From: Aldehydirespirator sp965248735
GTDB taxonomy: Bacteria; Actinomycetota; Acidimicrobiia; Acidimicrobiales; Aldehydirespiratoraceae
Reading direction: 5' to 3'
NCBI GenBank assembly: GCA_965248735.1
Contig: OZ252146.1
Span: 2,728,001-2,792,000, forward strand
DNA: 64,000 nucleotides
Shown: piece by piece, positions 46,210-55,421 of the stretch
Position numbering within the stretch: position 1 is the first letter of the stretch
Layout: each line of letters starts with the position of its first letter
The notes under the pieces: model-generated
The model's database searches: none
Told to the model about the DNA's origin: nothing
Seen by the model: the letters and a program-made list of their open reading frames with translations, nothing else
Position numbers and translations under genes: made by a program

Positions 46210-47577
46210 TCAGGCGGAACCCAGTTCAGATTCTGCTTCATCGCCGGGGCCATTCGCGCCTGCATACCAGTTGATCCGCCGTGTCACAAGCATGATCGTC
46301 GCGAGGGCTGCAAACAGACCTAACGAACCAAAAAGGAGAGCGCTCTCCTCGTTCGTCAGCAGCACAAACAGGTAGGCATACAGGAACGTGACGCTTGAGG
46401 CCCCCCACGCCGCACGTCGCCAGTTACCGAAGATAGTCCGGCCATAAGAGGCCACCATTCCAATGACCGATAGAGAAGCAATCGCGTAGGCCGGGTGAAA
46501 TCCAATGTGTTCGGCTAGCGCAAGCTCAAGCAGATAGAAAACACAGATCGCCGCGCCCAGCATTAGGTACTGAATCGGGTGGACACGAGTTCTCGCCAAC
46601 ACTTCTGTCAACCAAACAACCGCGAAGGTGAGAAGCACAAACAGGCCAGCGTACTTAACGCTGCGTTCGGCCATCCGGTATAGGTCAACAGGACTACTCA
46701 GTTCTACACCGAAGCGCGAAGCCTCGATCGCCTGCCCAACATCTGTACCGGATGTCCAGGACTGTGGGTACTCTCGTCCGAGGTAGGACACACGCCACAA
46801 GGCATCGAATCCGTTGGCGGAGATTGTCCGTTCCGTCGGCAACCAGTTTCCTTGAAAGCTCGGGTACCGAGAGTTCGACGCCAGCTGGATCGAGGTCTCT
46901 TCCGCAAACGGTACCCAGTAGACAGCATGGCTACCGTTCAGCGAAAGAAGAAATGAGAACGTTAGGTCGTCACTCACGTCGCTTACAGGAACAAGAGCGT
47001 GAATACCGGGGCTTCCGTTGAAACCTGTCGTGCCAGGCACAAATTCAACCTCGCTATCGCTCCAGGACAGCATTGACTGATCGACGATCGCCCGAACGTC
47101 CGAAATCCCAACGACGAAGCTGGCGAGACCCCAATCGACAGTGGCGGGATTGATGCCTAACTCGTCCAGATTCGGTATCTCGAACCTCCCCGAGACTGAT
47201 GAAGACATTGTATACACGGGCACCGAAAAAAGGCCGCGTTCCCTCGATTCCGTCTTGATCTGACCGGTCACGCGAAGCTCTGCCGGAAGAAACACGGCAT
47301 AACGAGTGCGGTCCACCGCTGGTGTCTGGTCGGACTCCGGTTGTTCGTCGAGGGTTGTGTAGGGTAGAACAAGCGCAGGTCCGGTCACGCTTTGGGTGTT
47401 GCCCCACTTGTCGGATACTTCGACAACAGCGGTCTGATGCCTTTCCTGACGCTCAGAGACCAGTCCGCCAATCCTAGCGATCGGAAGAAGCAGCACTAGT
47501 GTCAATGCTCCCACCAAGAAGACGCGCAGCATCTGGGAACTTCGGCCAGCAGCAATCAGACGTTCAACGGCAGACAT
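46210..47577 (-). CDS. creD: CreD-family inner-membrane protein
   Basis: About 455 residues. One N-terminal membrane segment (MLRVFLVGALTLVLLLPIARIGGLV), a ~270-residue extracytoplasmic beta-rich domain with VEVSDKWGNTQSVTGPALVLPY and LPAELRVTGQIKTESRERGLFSV, then about five C-terminal membrane segments. This is the layout of CreD (colicin E2 tolerance), a membrane protein of the CreBC regulon with unclear function. ATG at 47577 has better context than 47595. GC content is visibly lower than in the neighbours, suggesting transfer. A MarR/HTH_34-like gene lies upstream on the same strand, a common CreD partner. Confidence 0.88.
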   Translation of the reverse strand: MSAVERLIAAGRSSQMLRVFLVGALTLVLLLPIARIGGLVSERQERHQTAVVEVSDKWGNTQSVTGPALVLPYTTLDEQPESDQTPAVDRTRYAVFLPAELRVTGQIKTESRERGLFSVPVYTMSSSVSGRFEIPNLDELGINPATVDWGLASFVVGISDVRAIVDQSMLSWSDSEVEFVPGTTGFNGSPGIHALVPVSDVSDDLTFSFLLSLNGSHAVYWVPFAEETSIQLASNSRYPSFQGNWLPTERTISANGFDALWRVSYLGREYPQSWTSGTDVGQAIEASRFGVELSSPVDLYRMAERSVKYAGLFVLLTFAVVWLTEVLARTRVHPIQYLMLGAAICVFYLLELALAEHIGFHPAYAIASLSVIGMVASYGRTIFGNWRRAAWGASSVTFLYAYLFVLLTNEESALLFGSLGLFAALATIMLVTRRINWYAGANGPGDEAESELGSA

Positions 47578-47665
47578 CACACTCTTTCTCCACATCCTCG
47601 ATAGCCTCTCGGGAAATTGGCGTGGAGTGGAAGACGCTGCGAATGGTATCTGGTATCGAGCATTT

Positions 47666-48061
47666 CTATTGATCCGACTGCCGTGCGGAAGCGATCAGAG
47701 CGTCCATGTGAGTTACATAGCGCTCAAGCGCGCGGCGTCCTTTCGCAGTCAGCCTATAGGTGGTCTTGGGTACGCGCCGATCAAAGCCCTTCTTGCAATC
47801 AAGATAGTGCGCATCCTCCAACTTGCGGCAATGGACACTCAGATTCCCGTCTGTCAGTTCAAGAAGCTTCTTGAGTTCCGTGAAAGAGAGTTCGGCGGTG
47901 ACGGCCAGCGCGCTAACAATCGCCAGGCGAGTGCGCTCATGAATCAGGCGGTCCAGATCTAGAGCTCTTCGTCCGTCGAGCGGCTGCGCGCGCCGCGTCC
48001 CATGCGTTTCCGCGTGCGCGTCAACTGTCTGATGCTTTCGAACCGCCCCCGAGCTAACCAC
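47666..48061 (-). CDS. Winged-helix regulator (HTH_34/MarR-like)
   Basis: 131 residues by the longest reading. The DNA-binding part is DLDRLIHERTRLAIVSALAV, ELSFTELKKLLELTDGNLSVHCRKLEDAHYLDCKKGF, then TTYRLTAKGRRALERYVTHM, matching the winged-helix family that accompanies CreD and small membrane proteins. GTG at 48061 overlaps the upstream stop by eight bases; the first ~30 residues are not conserved-looking. It probably controls this three-gene cluster through the palindrome at 48707-48729. Confidence 0.85.
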   Translation of the reverse strand: MVSSGAVRKHQTVDAHAETHGTRRAQPLDGRRALDLDRLIHERTRLAIVSALAVTAELSFTELKKLLELTDGNLSVHCRKLEDAHYLDCKKGFDRRVPKTTYRLTAKGRRALERYVTHMDALIASARQSDQ

Positions 48062-48671
48062 CGTACCTCCGGGTAATGATCACTCCAAACACGATGTGTA
48101 ACCCGCCGAATCCGAAGGCCAGCAGAGTGTCGTGCAGAGTCGAGGGTACAAACAAGGCCAACGTACCTAGGAGCATGAAGCAACAGCCCATTACCGGCAC
48201 TATCCGGACGGAAAACGCACCGCCCGTGGCGATGCCGCATCCGTACAGGAGCAACCATGCGCCCGGAATCATCCAATGGAGCTGCTCGGCTCGCGCTAAT
48301 GCAACGGTAAGCACGCCAGCGGCCAAGAACGGCGGCGCCATCCCGAATGCAAAATTGCGGATCGGGCGCGTAATAGCTGGTGTCTCCGGCCGTCGGACCT
48401 TTAGAAGCGTTGTTGTGGCCGCGATCAGAACGGCCACCGCGGCTTCGGCCAGCCATATGCCAAGCCAGACGGTGAACTCTGCTTGACGCGAAGCCATCCA
48501 GGACGCACCAACCGCAGTTACCCCGGTCAGAATCGCTCCGCGGCCGGAGAGAGACGTGAACACGGAGGAGCGTTCCATCGCTTGCCGGATGAAGCGCAGG
48601 TTGGCTCCCGCGTGGGCGTCCAAACCGACGGGCACCCCTGCGCCGGGCGGACCCGAGTGCGATACTGCCAT
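48054..48671 (-). CDS. Six-TM membrane protein linked to HTH_34 regulator
   Basis: 205 residues from ATG 48671. After a soluble start with NLRFIRQAMERSSVFTSLSG there are about six hydrophobic helices, ending FGFGGLHIVFGVIITRRYGG. Proteins of this shape occur next to HTH_34 regulators in many bacteria, function unknown. A promoter with -10 eight bases before the ATG suggests a leaderless transcript. It is first of three genes on this strand (membrane protein, regulator, CreD). Confidence 0.8.
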   Translation of the reverse strand: MAVSHSGPPGAGVPVGLDAHAGANLRFIRQAMERSSVFTSLSGRGAILTGVTAVGASWMASRQAEFTVWLGIWLAEAAVAVLIAATTTLLKVRRPETPAITRPIRNFAFGMAPPFLAAGVLTVALARAEQLHWMIPGAWLLLYGCGIATGGAFSVRIVPVMGCCFMLLGTLALFVPSTLHDTLLAFGFGGLHIVFGVIITRRYGG

Positions 48672-48678
48672 AGTCTCA

Positions 48679-48729
48679 ACGCTAGAGCAGGGACTCCTTG
48701 ATGTCAAGTACTTTGTCTAGTAAAGTACT
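48679..48729 (-). promoter_or_regulatory. Leaderless promoter with overlapping palindromic operator
   Basis: On the minus strand: -35 TTGACA (48707-48702), 17-bp spacer, -10 TAGCGT (48684-48679), then the ATG at 48671. Immediately upstream and touching the -35 is a perfect inverted repeat AGTACTTT-7-AAAGTACT (48707-48729), a likely binding site for the winged-helix regulator encoded by the second gene. Confidence 0.75.
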
Positions 48730-48947
48730 GTAGCGGTTAGTAGAGCGAGCGATCAGGGAGCTGTCAACCGCTGCTCGGGTGCCCCGCGGCCAGGCGACGA
48801 CTCTGCGCCGGGCATGCCCACCGGCCCCGAGCCCGGACCCTCCCAGGAGTTCGTGACGAACGGCGACCACAGAGGCCTTCTCCTGTACCTCTTGGCGTTG
48901 GGCAAAGGCCAGCGCAGAAGCCTGAAACAGAATGGCTCCGGGGGTGG

Positions 48948-49075
48948 GAGTGTTGGACAAGGTTCACAGCGTTTCTCAGCGTTTCGCCATGTAACAAATC
49001 AGCAGGTCAGACTGCTATTTGCTTGTACACGGCGTTTCACTTCGTTACCCTCTGTTTCGTCCGAGTGTTGGACAA
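48948..49075. repeat. Short direct repeats before the integrase
   Basis: The 13-mer GAGTGTTGGACAA occurs at 48948-48960 and 49063-49075; GCGTTTC occurs three times between them. They may be integrase arm or core sites. The remainder of 48730-49110 contains no supportable gene. Confidence 0.4.
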
Positions 49076-49110
49076 ATGGATAGTCAAAAACGAGGTGGAG
49101 TCGAACCCTG

Positions 49111-50247
49111 ATGAAGCTGACAGCGACAAAAGTCCGGTCGATCAGCGAGCCCGGCAAGTACATCGATCAGCACGGTCTCATCCTACGCGTCGCCCCCGGA
49201 GGATCGAAGCAATGGGTCTGGCGCGGCACCATCCACGGCAAGCGCCGGGACATCGGCCTGGGGGCGGTGGCCTACACGCCGCTGGCCGAGGCCCGCGAGA
49301 TCGCGTTCGAGTACCGGCGTATCTCCCGCCGCGGGGGCGACGCCAGAAGTACGCGGACCAACTCCGGCGTGCCGACCTTCGACGAGGCCGTCGAGGCCGT
49401 CATCGACGCCCATCGAGGAGGCTGGAAGAACGGCCGCTCCGAGACGAACTGGCGACGACCCCTCACCTACGCCGTGTCGCTCGGCAGGGTGCCGGTCGAT
49501 CAGATCACCACCAGCGACCTCGCTCGCGTGTTGCGCCCGGTCTGGCACGACAAGCCCGAAACCGCTCGCAAGCTCCGTACCCGGCTCGGCATGGTCATGC
49601 GCTGGGCCATCGCCGAGGGCCACCGCACCGACGACCCCGCCGGCCCCGCGCTCACCGCAGCGCTCCCCCGCCACACCGCCCCGCCCAAGCACCACCGGAG
49701 CCTCCCCCACGGCGAGATCGCCGAGGCGCTGCGGATCGTGGACGGCTCCGCTCGGGCGCGGCCCGTGTCGAAGGCGTGCCTCCGGTTCATCGTCGCCACC
49801 GCCTGCCGCTCGGGCGAGGCCCGGCTGGCGCGCTGGGATGAGATCGACCGCGACGCCGAGACGTGGATCGTCCCCGGTGAGCGCAGCAAGACTCAGCGGT
49901 CCCACGTCGTGCCACTGTCGAAGATGGCGCTGGCGGCGCTGGCCGAGGCCCACAGCTACGCCGACGGCAGCGGACATGTCTTCCCCGCCCCGACCGGCCG
50001 CGGGCGCGCACTCTCGGACTCGGGCCTGTCGAAGCTCTTGCGCGAGAACGACATCCCCGGCACCGTCCACGGGATGCGGGCGAGCTTCCGAAGCTGGGCA
50101 GCCGAGCAGGGCATCCCCCGCGAGGTCGCCGAAGCTCAACTCGGGCATGTCGCCGGGAAGATCGAGCGGGCCTACCAGCGGTCGGATCTGCTTGATGCCC
50201 GCCGCAAGGTCATGGATGACTGGTCGGAGTATCTCTCGTCCACGTAA
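49111..50247 (+). CDS. Tyrosine-type integrase (P4-like, Arm-binding N terminus)
   Basis: 378 residues, complete. The N-terminal arm-binding domain (DUF4102-like: TATKVRSISEPGKYIDQHGL, KRRDIGLG) is followed by a core-binding region and the catalytic domain with Arg233 (ACRSGEARLARW), a probable Lys in the beta hairpin, His320-x-x-Arg323 (HGMRASFRSW), His346 (LGHV) and nucleophile Tyr355 (AYQRSD). Such enzymes integrate genomic islands, usually at tRNA genes. No duplicated tRNA end was found in the window. It is intact and probably marks one side of the island extending to the right. Confidence 0.95.
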   Translation: MKLTATKVRSISEPGKYIDQHGLILRVAPGGSKQWVWRGTIHGKRRDIGLGAVAYTPLAEAREIAFEYRRISRRGGDARSTRTNSGVPTFDEAVEAVIDAHRGGWKNGRSETNWRRPLTYAVSLGRVPVDQITTSDLARVLRPVWHDKPETARKLRTRLGMVMRWAIAEGHRTDDPAGPALTAALPRHTAPPKHHRSLPHGEIAEALRIVDGSARARPVSKACLRFIVATACRSGEARLARWDEIDRDAETWIVPGERSKTQRSHVVPLSKMALAALAEAHSYADGSGHVFPAPTGRGRALSDSGLSKLLRENDIPGTVHGMRASFRSWAAEQGIPREVAEAQLGHVAGKIERAYQRSDLLDARRKVMDDWSEYLSST

Positions 50248-50249
50248 GT

Positions 50250-51155
50250 TCGTCCGTCAGGTCCACGCCCGAAGTGCGCTGTTGGCCGTTTCTGAGGATT
50301 CGGTGAAACGGGCTGGAGGGCAGCGGCCACGCTGGCCACTGTGCTGGTGTGTCTTGGGCACCACTGCGAGCAGGTTCCGGACGAAATGCACCCGGCATCG
50401 CTGGCGTCCGGCGCCCTGGAAGTGACGCCCGGCGGCTGCGCCGAGCCCGCGGTGGGCGTCGGAGATCACCAGGCGCACACCGGTGAGGCCCCTGTCGCGC
50501 AAAGACCCCGGAACTGCTGCCAGAACCCCTCGCTCTCGCTGTCGCCGACATCACAGCCCAGGATCTCTCGGTTGCCCTCTGAGGTGACGCCGGTGGCGAC
50601 CACGGTCGCCATCGACGCTGGCTGGCACACGCTGTTGCGCACGTTCAGGTAGGTGGCGTCGAGATAGATGTAGGGGAACTCGATGTGGCCCAACCGGCGG
50701 CTTCTGAACGCCTCCACCGTCTCGGCGAGCCCTGCGCAGATGCGCGACACCTCCGACTTGGAGATGCCCGACTCCGCGCCCAGCGCGGCCACCAGGTCGT
50801 CCACCGAGCGCGTCGACACGCCGGCCACATAGGCCTCCATGATCACCGCGTACAGGGCGCGGTCGATGCGCCGGCGGGGCTCGAGAACCGACGGAAAGAA
50901 GCTGCCCTTTCTCAGCTTGGGGATCTTCAGTTCCAGATCCCCGGCCTCGGTGGCCAACAAGCGGCCGCGGTGCCCGTCGCGCTCGGTCACACGCGTGTCG
51001 CTGCGCTCATAGCGCCCCGCGCCGATCGCCTCAGCCGCCTCGGCCTCGATCAGCTCCTGGAGCACCAGCTCCACCGCCTCACGGATCAAACCCGCGCCGC
51101 CACCAGCGCGGAAGGTCTCCCACAGCTGCGCTGTGGCAGTATCAGACAGGGCCAT
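50250..51155 (-). pseudogene. IS256-family transposase, frameshifted and 3'-truncated
   Basis: Starts at ATG 51155 behind GAGGAGG and reads MALSDTATAQLWETF, YERSDTRVTERDGHR, LELKIPKLRKGSFFPS, ALYAVIMEAYVAGVSTRSVD, then VEAFRSRRLGHIEFPYIYLDATY. A frameshift near 50500 moves the reading to RDRGLTGVRLVISDAHRGL and RCRVHFVRNLLAVVPKTHQ, the Mutator-type core. The C-terminal third is absent, and the sequence runs to within a few bases of the integrase stop codon. Inactive. Confidence 0.93.
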
Positions 51156-51201
51156 CGGTGTGTCCTCCTCGATGAGTGAGTTGTTCCTCTCACCGAGAAT
51201 C

Positions 51202-51278
51202 ACGCCGATGGCCCCCCTAGTGGTGGACCCTCCCAGCTACCTCAAACCCCACCACCTGGCGGGACGCTGCCCTTGTTG
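51202..51278 (-). mobile_element. Outer end of the IS256-type element
   Basis: Sequence between the transposase leader and the terminal GGGCAGCGTCCCGCCAGGT (read on the minus strand). The same block is present as a solo end at 8862-8935; an 18-bp partial copy (GCAGTGTCCCACCGAGTA) lies at 51474-51491. Confidence 0.75.
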
Positions 51279-51354
51279 AGCGAGCGGTGGGGCCGGTGGG
51301 TGAGCTTCTATGTCAACGGAAGGGATGGGTTTGTGTGTTGGAGGTCGTGTTGGA

Positions 51355-51473
51355 AGTGGGGCCCGCATGCAAGTCGAGCCGCTCAACCGCAGGCGCTGGA
51401 GAACCCGCCTGGAGCTGTCCAACGCGATCTTCGAGTACCTTGAGATCTTCCATAACCAGCAACGACGGCAGGC
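51355..51473 (+). pseudogene. IS3-family orfB fragment
   Basis: RMQVEPLNRRRWRTRLELSN then AIFEYLEIFHNQQRRQ, nearly identical to the IS3 orfB C terminus at 58.9 kb. It stops at the partial IS256-end copy at 51474. Confidence 0.88.
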
Positions 51474-51504
51474 AGTGTCCCACCGAGTATCGCCACCCAC
51501 AGAC

Positions 51505-51567
51505 TCCCAGGATGCAGCGCATCATGCCTGGTCAGCGCACACGACCGCATTTTCGGGCACCCACAGG
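51505..51567 (+). repeat. Repeat A, copy 1
   Basis: CCAGGATGCAGCGCATCATG through GGGCACCCACAGG. Related copies lie at 55973-56040 (inverted, next to an integrase-core relic) and 56336-56397 (direct). Probably the end of a transposable element. Confidence 0.75.
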
Positions 51568-51568
51568 T

Positions 51569-51625
51569 TATGCGGAATGGTGCCCACGAGAGCGGGTGCG
51601 GTAGCCGTCGGTGACGGCCTGCATG
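51569..51625 (+). repeat. 57-bp direct repeat B, left copy
   Basis: Matches 55423-55479 at 53 of 57 positions. It lies 11 bp after the SbcC-like stop codon; the two copies bracket the SbcCD-like pair exactly. Encodes the end of a small frame (VTDGYRTRSRGHHSA) on the minus strand. Confidence 0.92.
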
Positions 51626-51636
51626 TCAGGCAGTGA

Positions 51637-54273
51637 CTAGTCCGGCAGGTTGAGGACCGTTGCGTTTCCGACGTGCGCGTATCGCCCCGGTGTACACGTG
51701 AGGACGATCACTTGGCAGTGTTTTCCGGCTGCCGCAATGGCTGCTCCCATGCGCTGCAGACGTGTCGGGTCACTCCATCCCAGCGCATCGTCGATGACGA
51801 CCGGCGCGCCGTTGCCGTCCGGGCTCACGATCGCAGCGCACGCCAATCGGGCGAGTATCCCCAACTGCTCACGGGTGCCGGTGCTGAGCTGCTCCACATC
51901 GAGGGTGATGCCGTTGAGCGTGCGACGGGCAATGCCCAGTTGCTCGTCGAGTTCTACCTCGAACGTCGAATCGAACACGATTCGCCCGAATTGCTCGATG
52001 CGCTCTTTGAATGGCGCGACATACCGCTGTCGGGCTTCCTGTCGTCTCTTGCCGAACGTCTCGTAGAGGAGTTCGGCAGCGAGTGCCCTGCGTTCGAGGC
52101 TCTCGTGGTCACGTTCGAGAGATCTCATCTCGTTCATGGCGTTGTCGTGCTGGGTGTGCAAGCCCATCTCGCCTCGAGCCTCCAGCGAGCCGCGCAGTTC
52201 GTGCTGCTGCCGGCTGTTCTCAGCGAGTTCCCTGGCCATGCGTCCTACGGCGTCACGGGTATTCGTGAGTTGGGCCTTGATGGAGTCGGGGTCCGCCTCC
52301 TGCAATCTTGTCTGCACGGCTCGTGCTGCTTGCTCCGTTTCTGCGACGGCTTCACCGGCGTGCGCGAGCGCCGTCGCAAGGTCTTTGTCGCTGACTTGCA
52401 ATCGGGCTGCGGTGAGGCGCTCGGCAGCCTGGTCGCGCCCCTCCTGCGCCGACTGCAGCTTGCTGGCCAGCACCGCTGCATCCAGCTGAGCTTGAGTGAG
52501 TGCCGCGTTCGCGCTCTTGGCTGCTTCCTCACAGGATTCGAATTCTGCGCGGTGATCCCCGACAGCGGTCTCGTGTTTGGCGACCAAGGCTGTCGCTTCC
52601 CGCAAGTCCGCGGGAAGCGGGGGCTGCGACTCCCTGCTCGCGTTGAATTCCTCGATGCGCTGGGAATGCCGATCTGCCATGCGCTTGAGTTCGTCCACGG
52701 TCAGGTCGCGCTGGTCGTCCTTGATCGTCTTGCGAGCATCGTCGCGATCCCGCAGTGCGGATTCTCTCCGGTCATTGGCGGCGCGTGCCGATGCCAGATC
52801 GGCGACATCGCATTCGTCGCAGAGCCGTTGGAGCTCTCGTCGAGCGTCGTCGAGTTCCCGGGCCGTCTCTGCGGGTCCTTTTCCGGCCTGCACGAGCACC
52901 GTCGCACTGTCGTCGATCTTCAGCTCGGCCGCATCGCTGACGGAGACCGCACGCTGCTGCCCCGCAGCAAGGTCATGTCCCATCCCGTCAACCTGCAGGG
53001 TGATGTCGCGCAACGCGGTGGTCGTGACCTGGGCAGCGGCGATCTCGGCCGACGCCTCGGCTCGTACGACAACGATGTGGGTCTGGTCGATCCGTTCGAC
53101 GAGGTCGCCGTCGACACGGATGCTCGCAAGGACGGGTTCGGCACTTGCCAGACGGGCTTGAGCATCGTCAATTCGCTCGAGGCGTTCACGGAACTGAGCG
53201 ACTTCGATCATTCGGCGGTGATGGTCACGGTCGTCACACGCCTGTTTGTGCGCGGCGATTGCTTGATCCAGGGCCTCTCGGGCCTCGTCGCGGCTGCCCA
53301 CGGCGTCGTTGGCCAGCTGGTCTGCGGCGTTCAATGCGGGAGCGGACTCTTCGAGTTTGACGCCAATTGCCGCTAACGCCTCATTCTGGCGGTCGAGGTC
53401 CGAGACCAACTCGGAGCGACGCGCGGCGTCGGCGTGTCGCTGGCCCCGGTCGCTCAGCGCCGCGCGATGTGTTGTGTCTCGCTCCTCGGCCTGAAGCTCC
53501 AATTGCTCTACGTGCCTCCAGCGATCGGACAGCTCAGACTCGCGTTCTTGGGCTGTCTGATGTTCGCTCTGGAGATGTCTTTGGTGCTCAACGAGACTGT
53601 CGAATTTGTCGGCGCCAGTTTGGATCTGGCTCAGGGCCGCTTTGAGCTCCGCGACCCGGTCCTGTGCATTACGGACCTTGCCCTCCAGTTCCGTTCGCTC
53701 CTTGGACACCCGGCCCGTGCCGGTCCAGTAGCGACCACGTTCCGCCTCGATGCGGTCCCACAGGGCATCGTCGCCGCCCGTCGGACCGTCGCCGCCCGCA
53801 GCTTGGTCGAGTGCGGCGCCGAGGGAGCGAACGTCGAGCGACGGCAGGCGCAACTCGGTGCCCTGCTGCACTCTGAGCGCTTCCCACAACGGCCAATCGA
53901 TTGTCTCGTCGAGCATCTCGCGCACACGCGCATGGGCTTCGCGTCCGATGAGCGATTCATGACGTGGAGACTTGACGGTGAGCGTCGTCTCAGGACGGCG
54001 CCGCCAACGCTTGTGGTACACGAAGCGGTAGTCACCGGAGGAAACCTCGACCTCGGCCTCGGGGCCGACATCCTTTCCAGCTGGTTGGACGGATCGGATA
54101 CGCGCCTTGGAGGACGAGTCCAGTTCAAGGAAGATCAGGTCGAGGGCTTCGAAGATGCTGCTCTTGCCGACTTCGTTGTCGCCCTCGATCACCGTGACGC
54201 CCTGGCCGTCAAACGCCACTTCGGCGCTGTCGACGCCCCTGAAGTTCGTGAGCTTGATGCGATGGATTCTCAT
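51637..54273 (-). CDS. SbcC/Rad50-like SMC ATPase
   Basis: 878 residues. N-terminal MRIHRIKLTNFRGVDSAEVA with Walker A GDNEVGKSS (31-39), two long coiled-coil arms, a central CDEC (about 485-488) that fits the CxxC zinc hook, and a C-terminal ABC signature LSTGTREQLG with Walker B PVVIDDALGWSD. This is the architecture of Rad50/SbcC. With the overlapping upstream metallophosphoesterase it should form a DNA-end processing or nuclease complex. It is shorter than E. coli SbcC (~1050) and sits in a mobile island between direct repeats, so a defence or anti-plasmid role is possible. Stop overlaps nothing; start overlaps the SbcD-like stop by four bases. Confidence 0.9.
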   Translation of the reverse strand: MRIHRIKLTNFRGVDSAEVAFDGQGVTVIEGDNEVGKSSIFEALDLIFLELDSSSKARIRSVQPAGKDVGPEAEVEVSSGDYRFVYHKRWRRRPETTLTVKSPRHESLIGREAHARVREMLDETIDWPLWEALRVQQGTELRLPSLDVRSLGAALDQAAGGDGPTGGDDALWDRIEAERGRYWTGTGRVSKERTELEGKVRNAQDRVAELKAALSQIQTGADKFDSLVEHQRHLQSEHQTAQERESELSDRWRHVEQLELQAEERDTTHRAALSDRGQRHADAARRSELVSDLDRQNEALAAIGVKLEESAPALNAADQLANDAVGSRDEAREALDQAIAAHKQACDDRDHHRRMIEVAQFRERLERIDDAQARLASAEPVLASIRVDGDLVERIDQTHIVVVRAEASAEIAAAQVTTTALRDITLQVDGMGHDLAAGQQRAVSVSDAAELKIDDSATVLVQAGKGPAETARELDDARRELQRLCDECDVADLASARAANDRRESALRDRDDARKTIKDDQRDLTVDELKRMADRHSQRIEEFNASRESQPPLPADLREATALVAKHETAVGDHRAEFESCEEAAKSANAALTQAQLDAAVLASKLQSAQEGRDQAAERLTAARLQVSDKDLATALAHAGEAVAETEQAARAVQTRLQEADPDSIKAQLTNTRDAVGRMARELAENSRQQHELRGSLEARGEMGLHTQHDNAMNEMRSLERDHESLERRALAAELLYETFGKRRQEARQRYVAPFKERIEQFGRIVFDSTFEVELDEQLGIARRTLNGITLDVEQLSTGTREQLGILARLACAAIVSPDGNGAPVVIDDALGWSDPTRLQRMGAAIAAAGKHCQVIVLTCTPGRYAHVGNATVLNLPD

Positions 54274-55403
54274 TGTGCGGGCCTCACGAGTCGGTGCAGG
54301 AGCGCCAGCGCGTCGCGGGCCGTGACAGCCGCAGACTCATCGGCGGACTGTGCGACATCTTGCAGGTCGCTCAGCGCGTCATGTGCGAAGCCCGAAAGCC
54401 CGAGGGACTCGATGTCGGAGTCGTCGGGAACGACAACGAGATCGGATCGTCGCTCCCATCTCTGCAACGCCGCGAGCAAGTCGTCGAAGCCGTCGAGTAG
54501 CCGGTCGAGCCGCGCGTTCTGGGCGATCGAGACCTGCCCGACGAGTGACAACTTGACGATAGTTCGCTCCTTGTCTTCGAGGGCCGCGAGCCACTCTTGC
54601 AGCGCGTCGATCTCGGCATCGGATGTCAAGTCCCTCTTGCTGCTCCTGAAAACCCACGTGCCAACTCGGCGGCTCTCGACCTGCACCCGGCCGCGGTCGA
54701 GTTCCACCACCAGCACATTGCCGGGATCGATCTCGTCGTAGTCGGTGGGTTCTGGCGCGCCGGAGTACCAGACGCGGCCGCTGGTGCCCTCGTCCGTTGT
54801 GGAGTGGCGGTCGCCGAGCGCGACGTAGTGGATCTCTCCGGCCTCAATGCGCTCTTCCAGACGGGCGAGCGCGATGAGCGCCGGGTTGTCGGCGTCCGGT
54901 GAGCGAGTGTCGAGGGCGCCGTGGCCGGCAACGATTCGCAACGCCCCGGTCGGCTCCCCCAGGGCGCACGCCTGATCCACCAGATCGCAGAGCGGGCGCT
55001 TGGAAGTCCACGGAGCGGCCACCAACTCGAACCCGTCGGCAACCGGGACGGGCTGTGAGTTCTCCAATACGACGACGTTTTTCGGTTTGTGCTCACGGAA
55101 CCTGCCTGACAGGTAGATCGACGCTGCGTCGAGCGGATCGTGGTTGCCCGGCAGGAGGTAGAAAGTCACCTGCGGAGTGGATGCCATGACGTCAAGTGTT
55201 CGTACAAGCACTTGACGATCGATTTGGTTGTTTTCGAACACGTCGCCGCACACCACGACAAACTCACAACCCTCTTCGACTGCGAGTTCGCCGATACGCC
55301 GCACCGCGTCGAGCCGCGCTCCGCTGAACCGCGGCTGCGCCTCTCCGCTAAGGAAATGACGGGTCATCCCGAGCTGCCAGTCGGCTGTGTGAATGAACTT
55401 CAT
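54270..55403 (-). CDS. SbcD/Mre11-like metallophosphoesterase
   Basis: 377 residues from ATG 55403 (a TTG three codons earlier is possible). Calcineurin-like motifs in order: KFIHTADWQLG, VVVCGDVFENN, YLLPGNHDPLD, IVAGHGALD and YVALGDRHST. The C-terminal 120 residues are helical, as in the Mre11 capping/Rad50-binding region. ATGA overlap with the SbcC-like gene implies coupled synthesis of the complex. The start lies 20 bp from direct repeat B, so the promoter must lie in or beyond the repeat. Confidence 0.9.
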   Translation of the reverse strand: MKFIHTADWQLGMTRHFLSGEAQPRFSGARLDAVRRIGELAVEEGCEFVVVCGDVFENNQIDRQVLVRTLDVMASTPQVTFYLLPGNHDPLDAASIYLSGRFREHKPKNVVVLENSQPVPVADGFELVAAPWTSKRPLCDLVDQACALGEPTGALRIVAGHGALDTRSPDADNPALIALARLEERIEAGEIHYVALGDRHSTTDEGTSGRVWYSGAPEPTDYDEIDPGNVLVVELDRGRVQVESRRVGTWVFRSSKRDLTSDAEIDALQEWLAALEDKERTIVKLSLVGQVSIAQNARLDRLLDGFDDLLAALQRWERRSDLVVVPDDSDIESLGLSGFAHDALSDLQDVAQSADESAAVTARDALALLHRLVRPAQ

Positions 55404-55421
55404 AGCGCGCAACGGTAGGGG

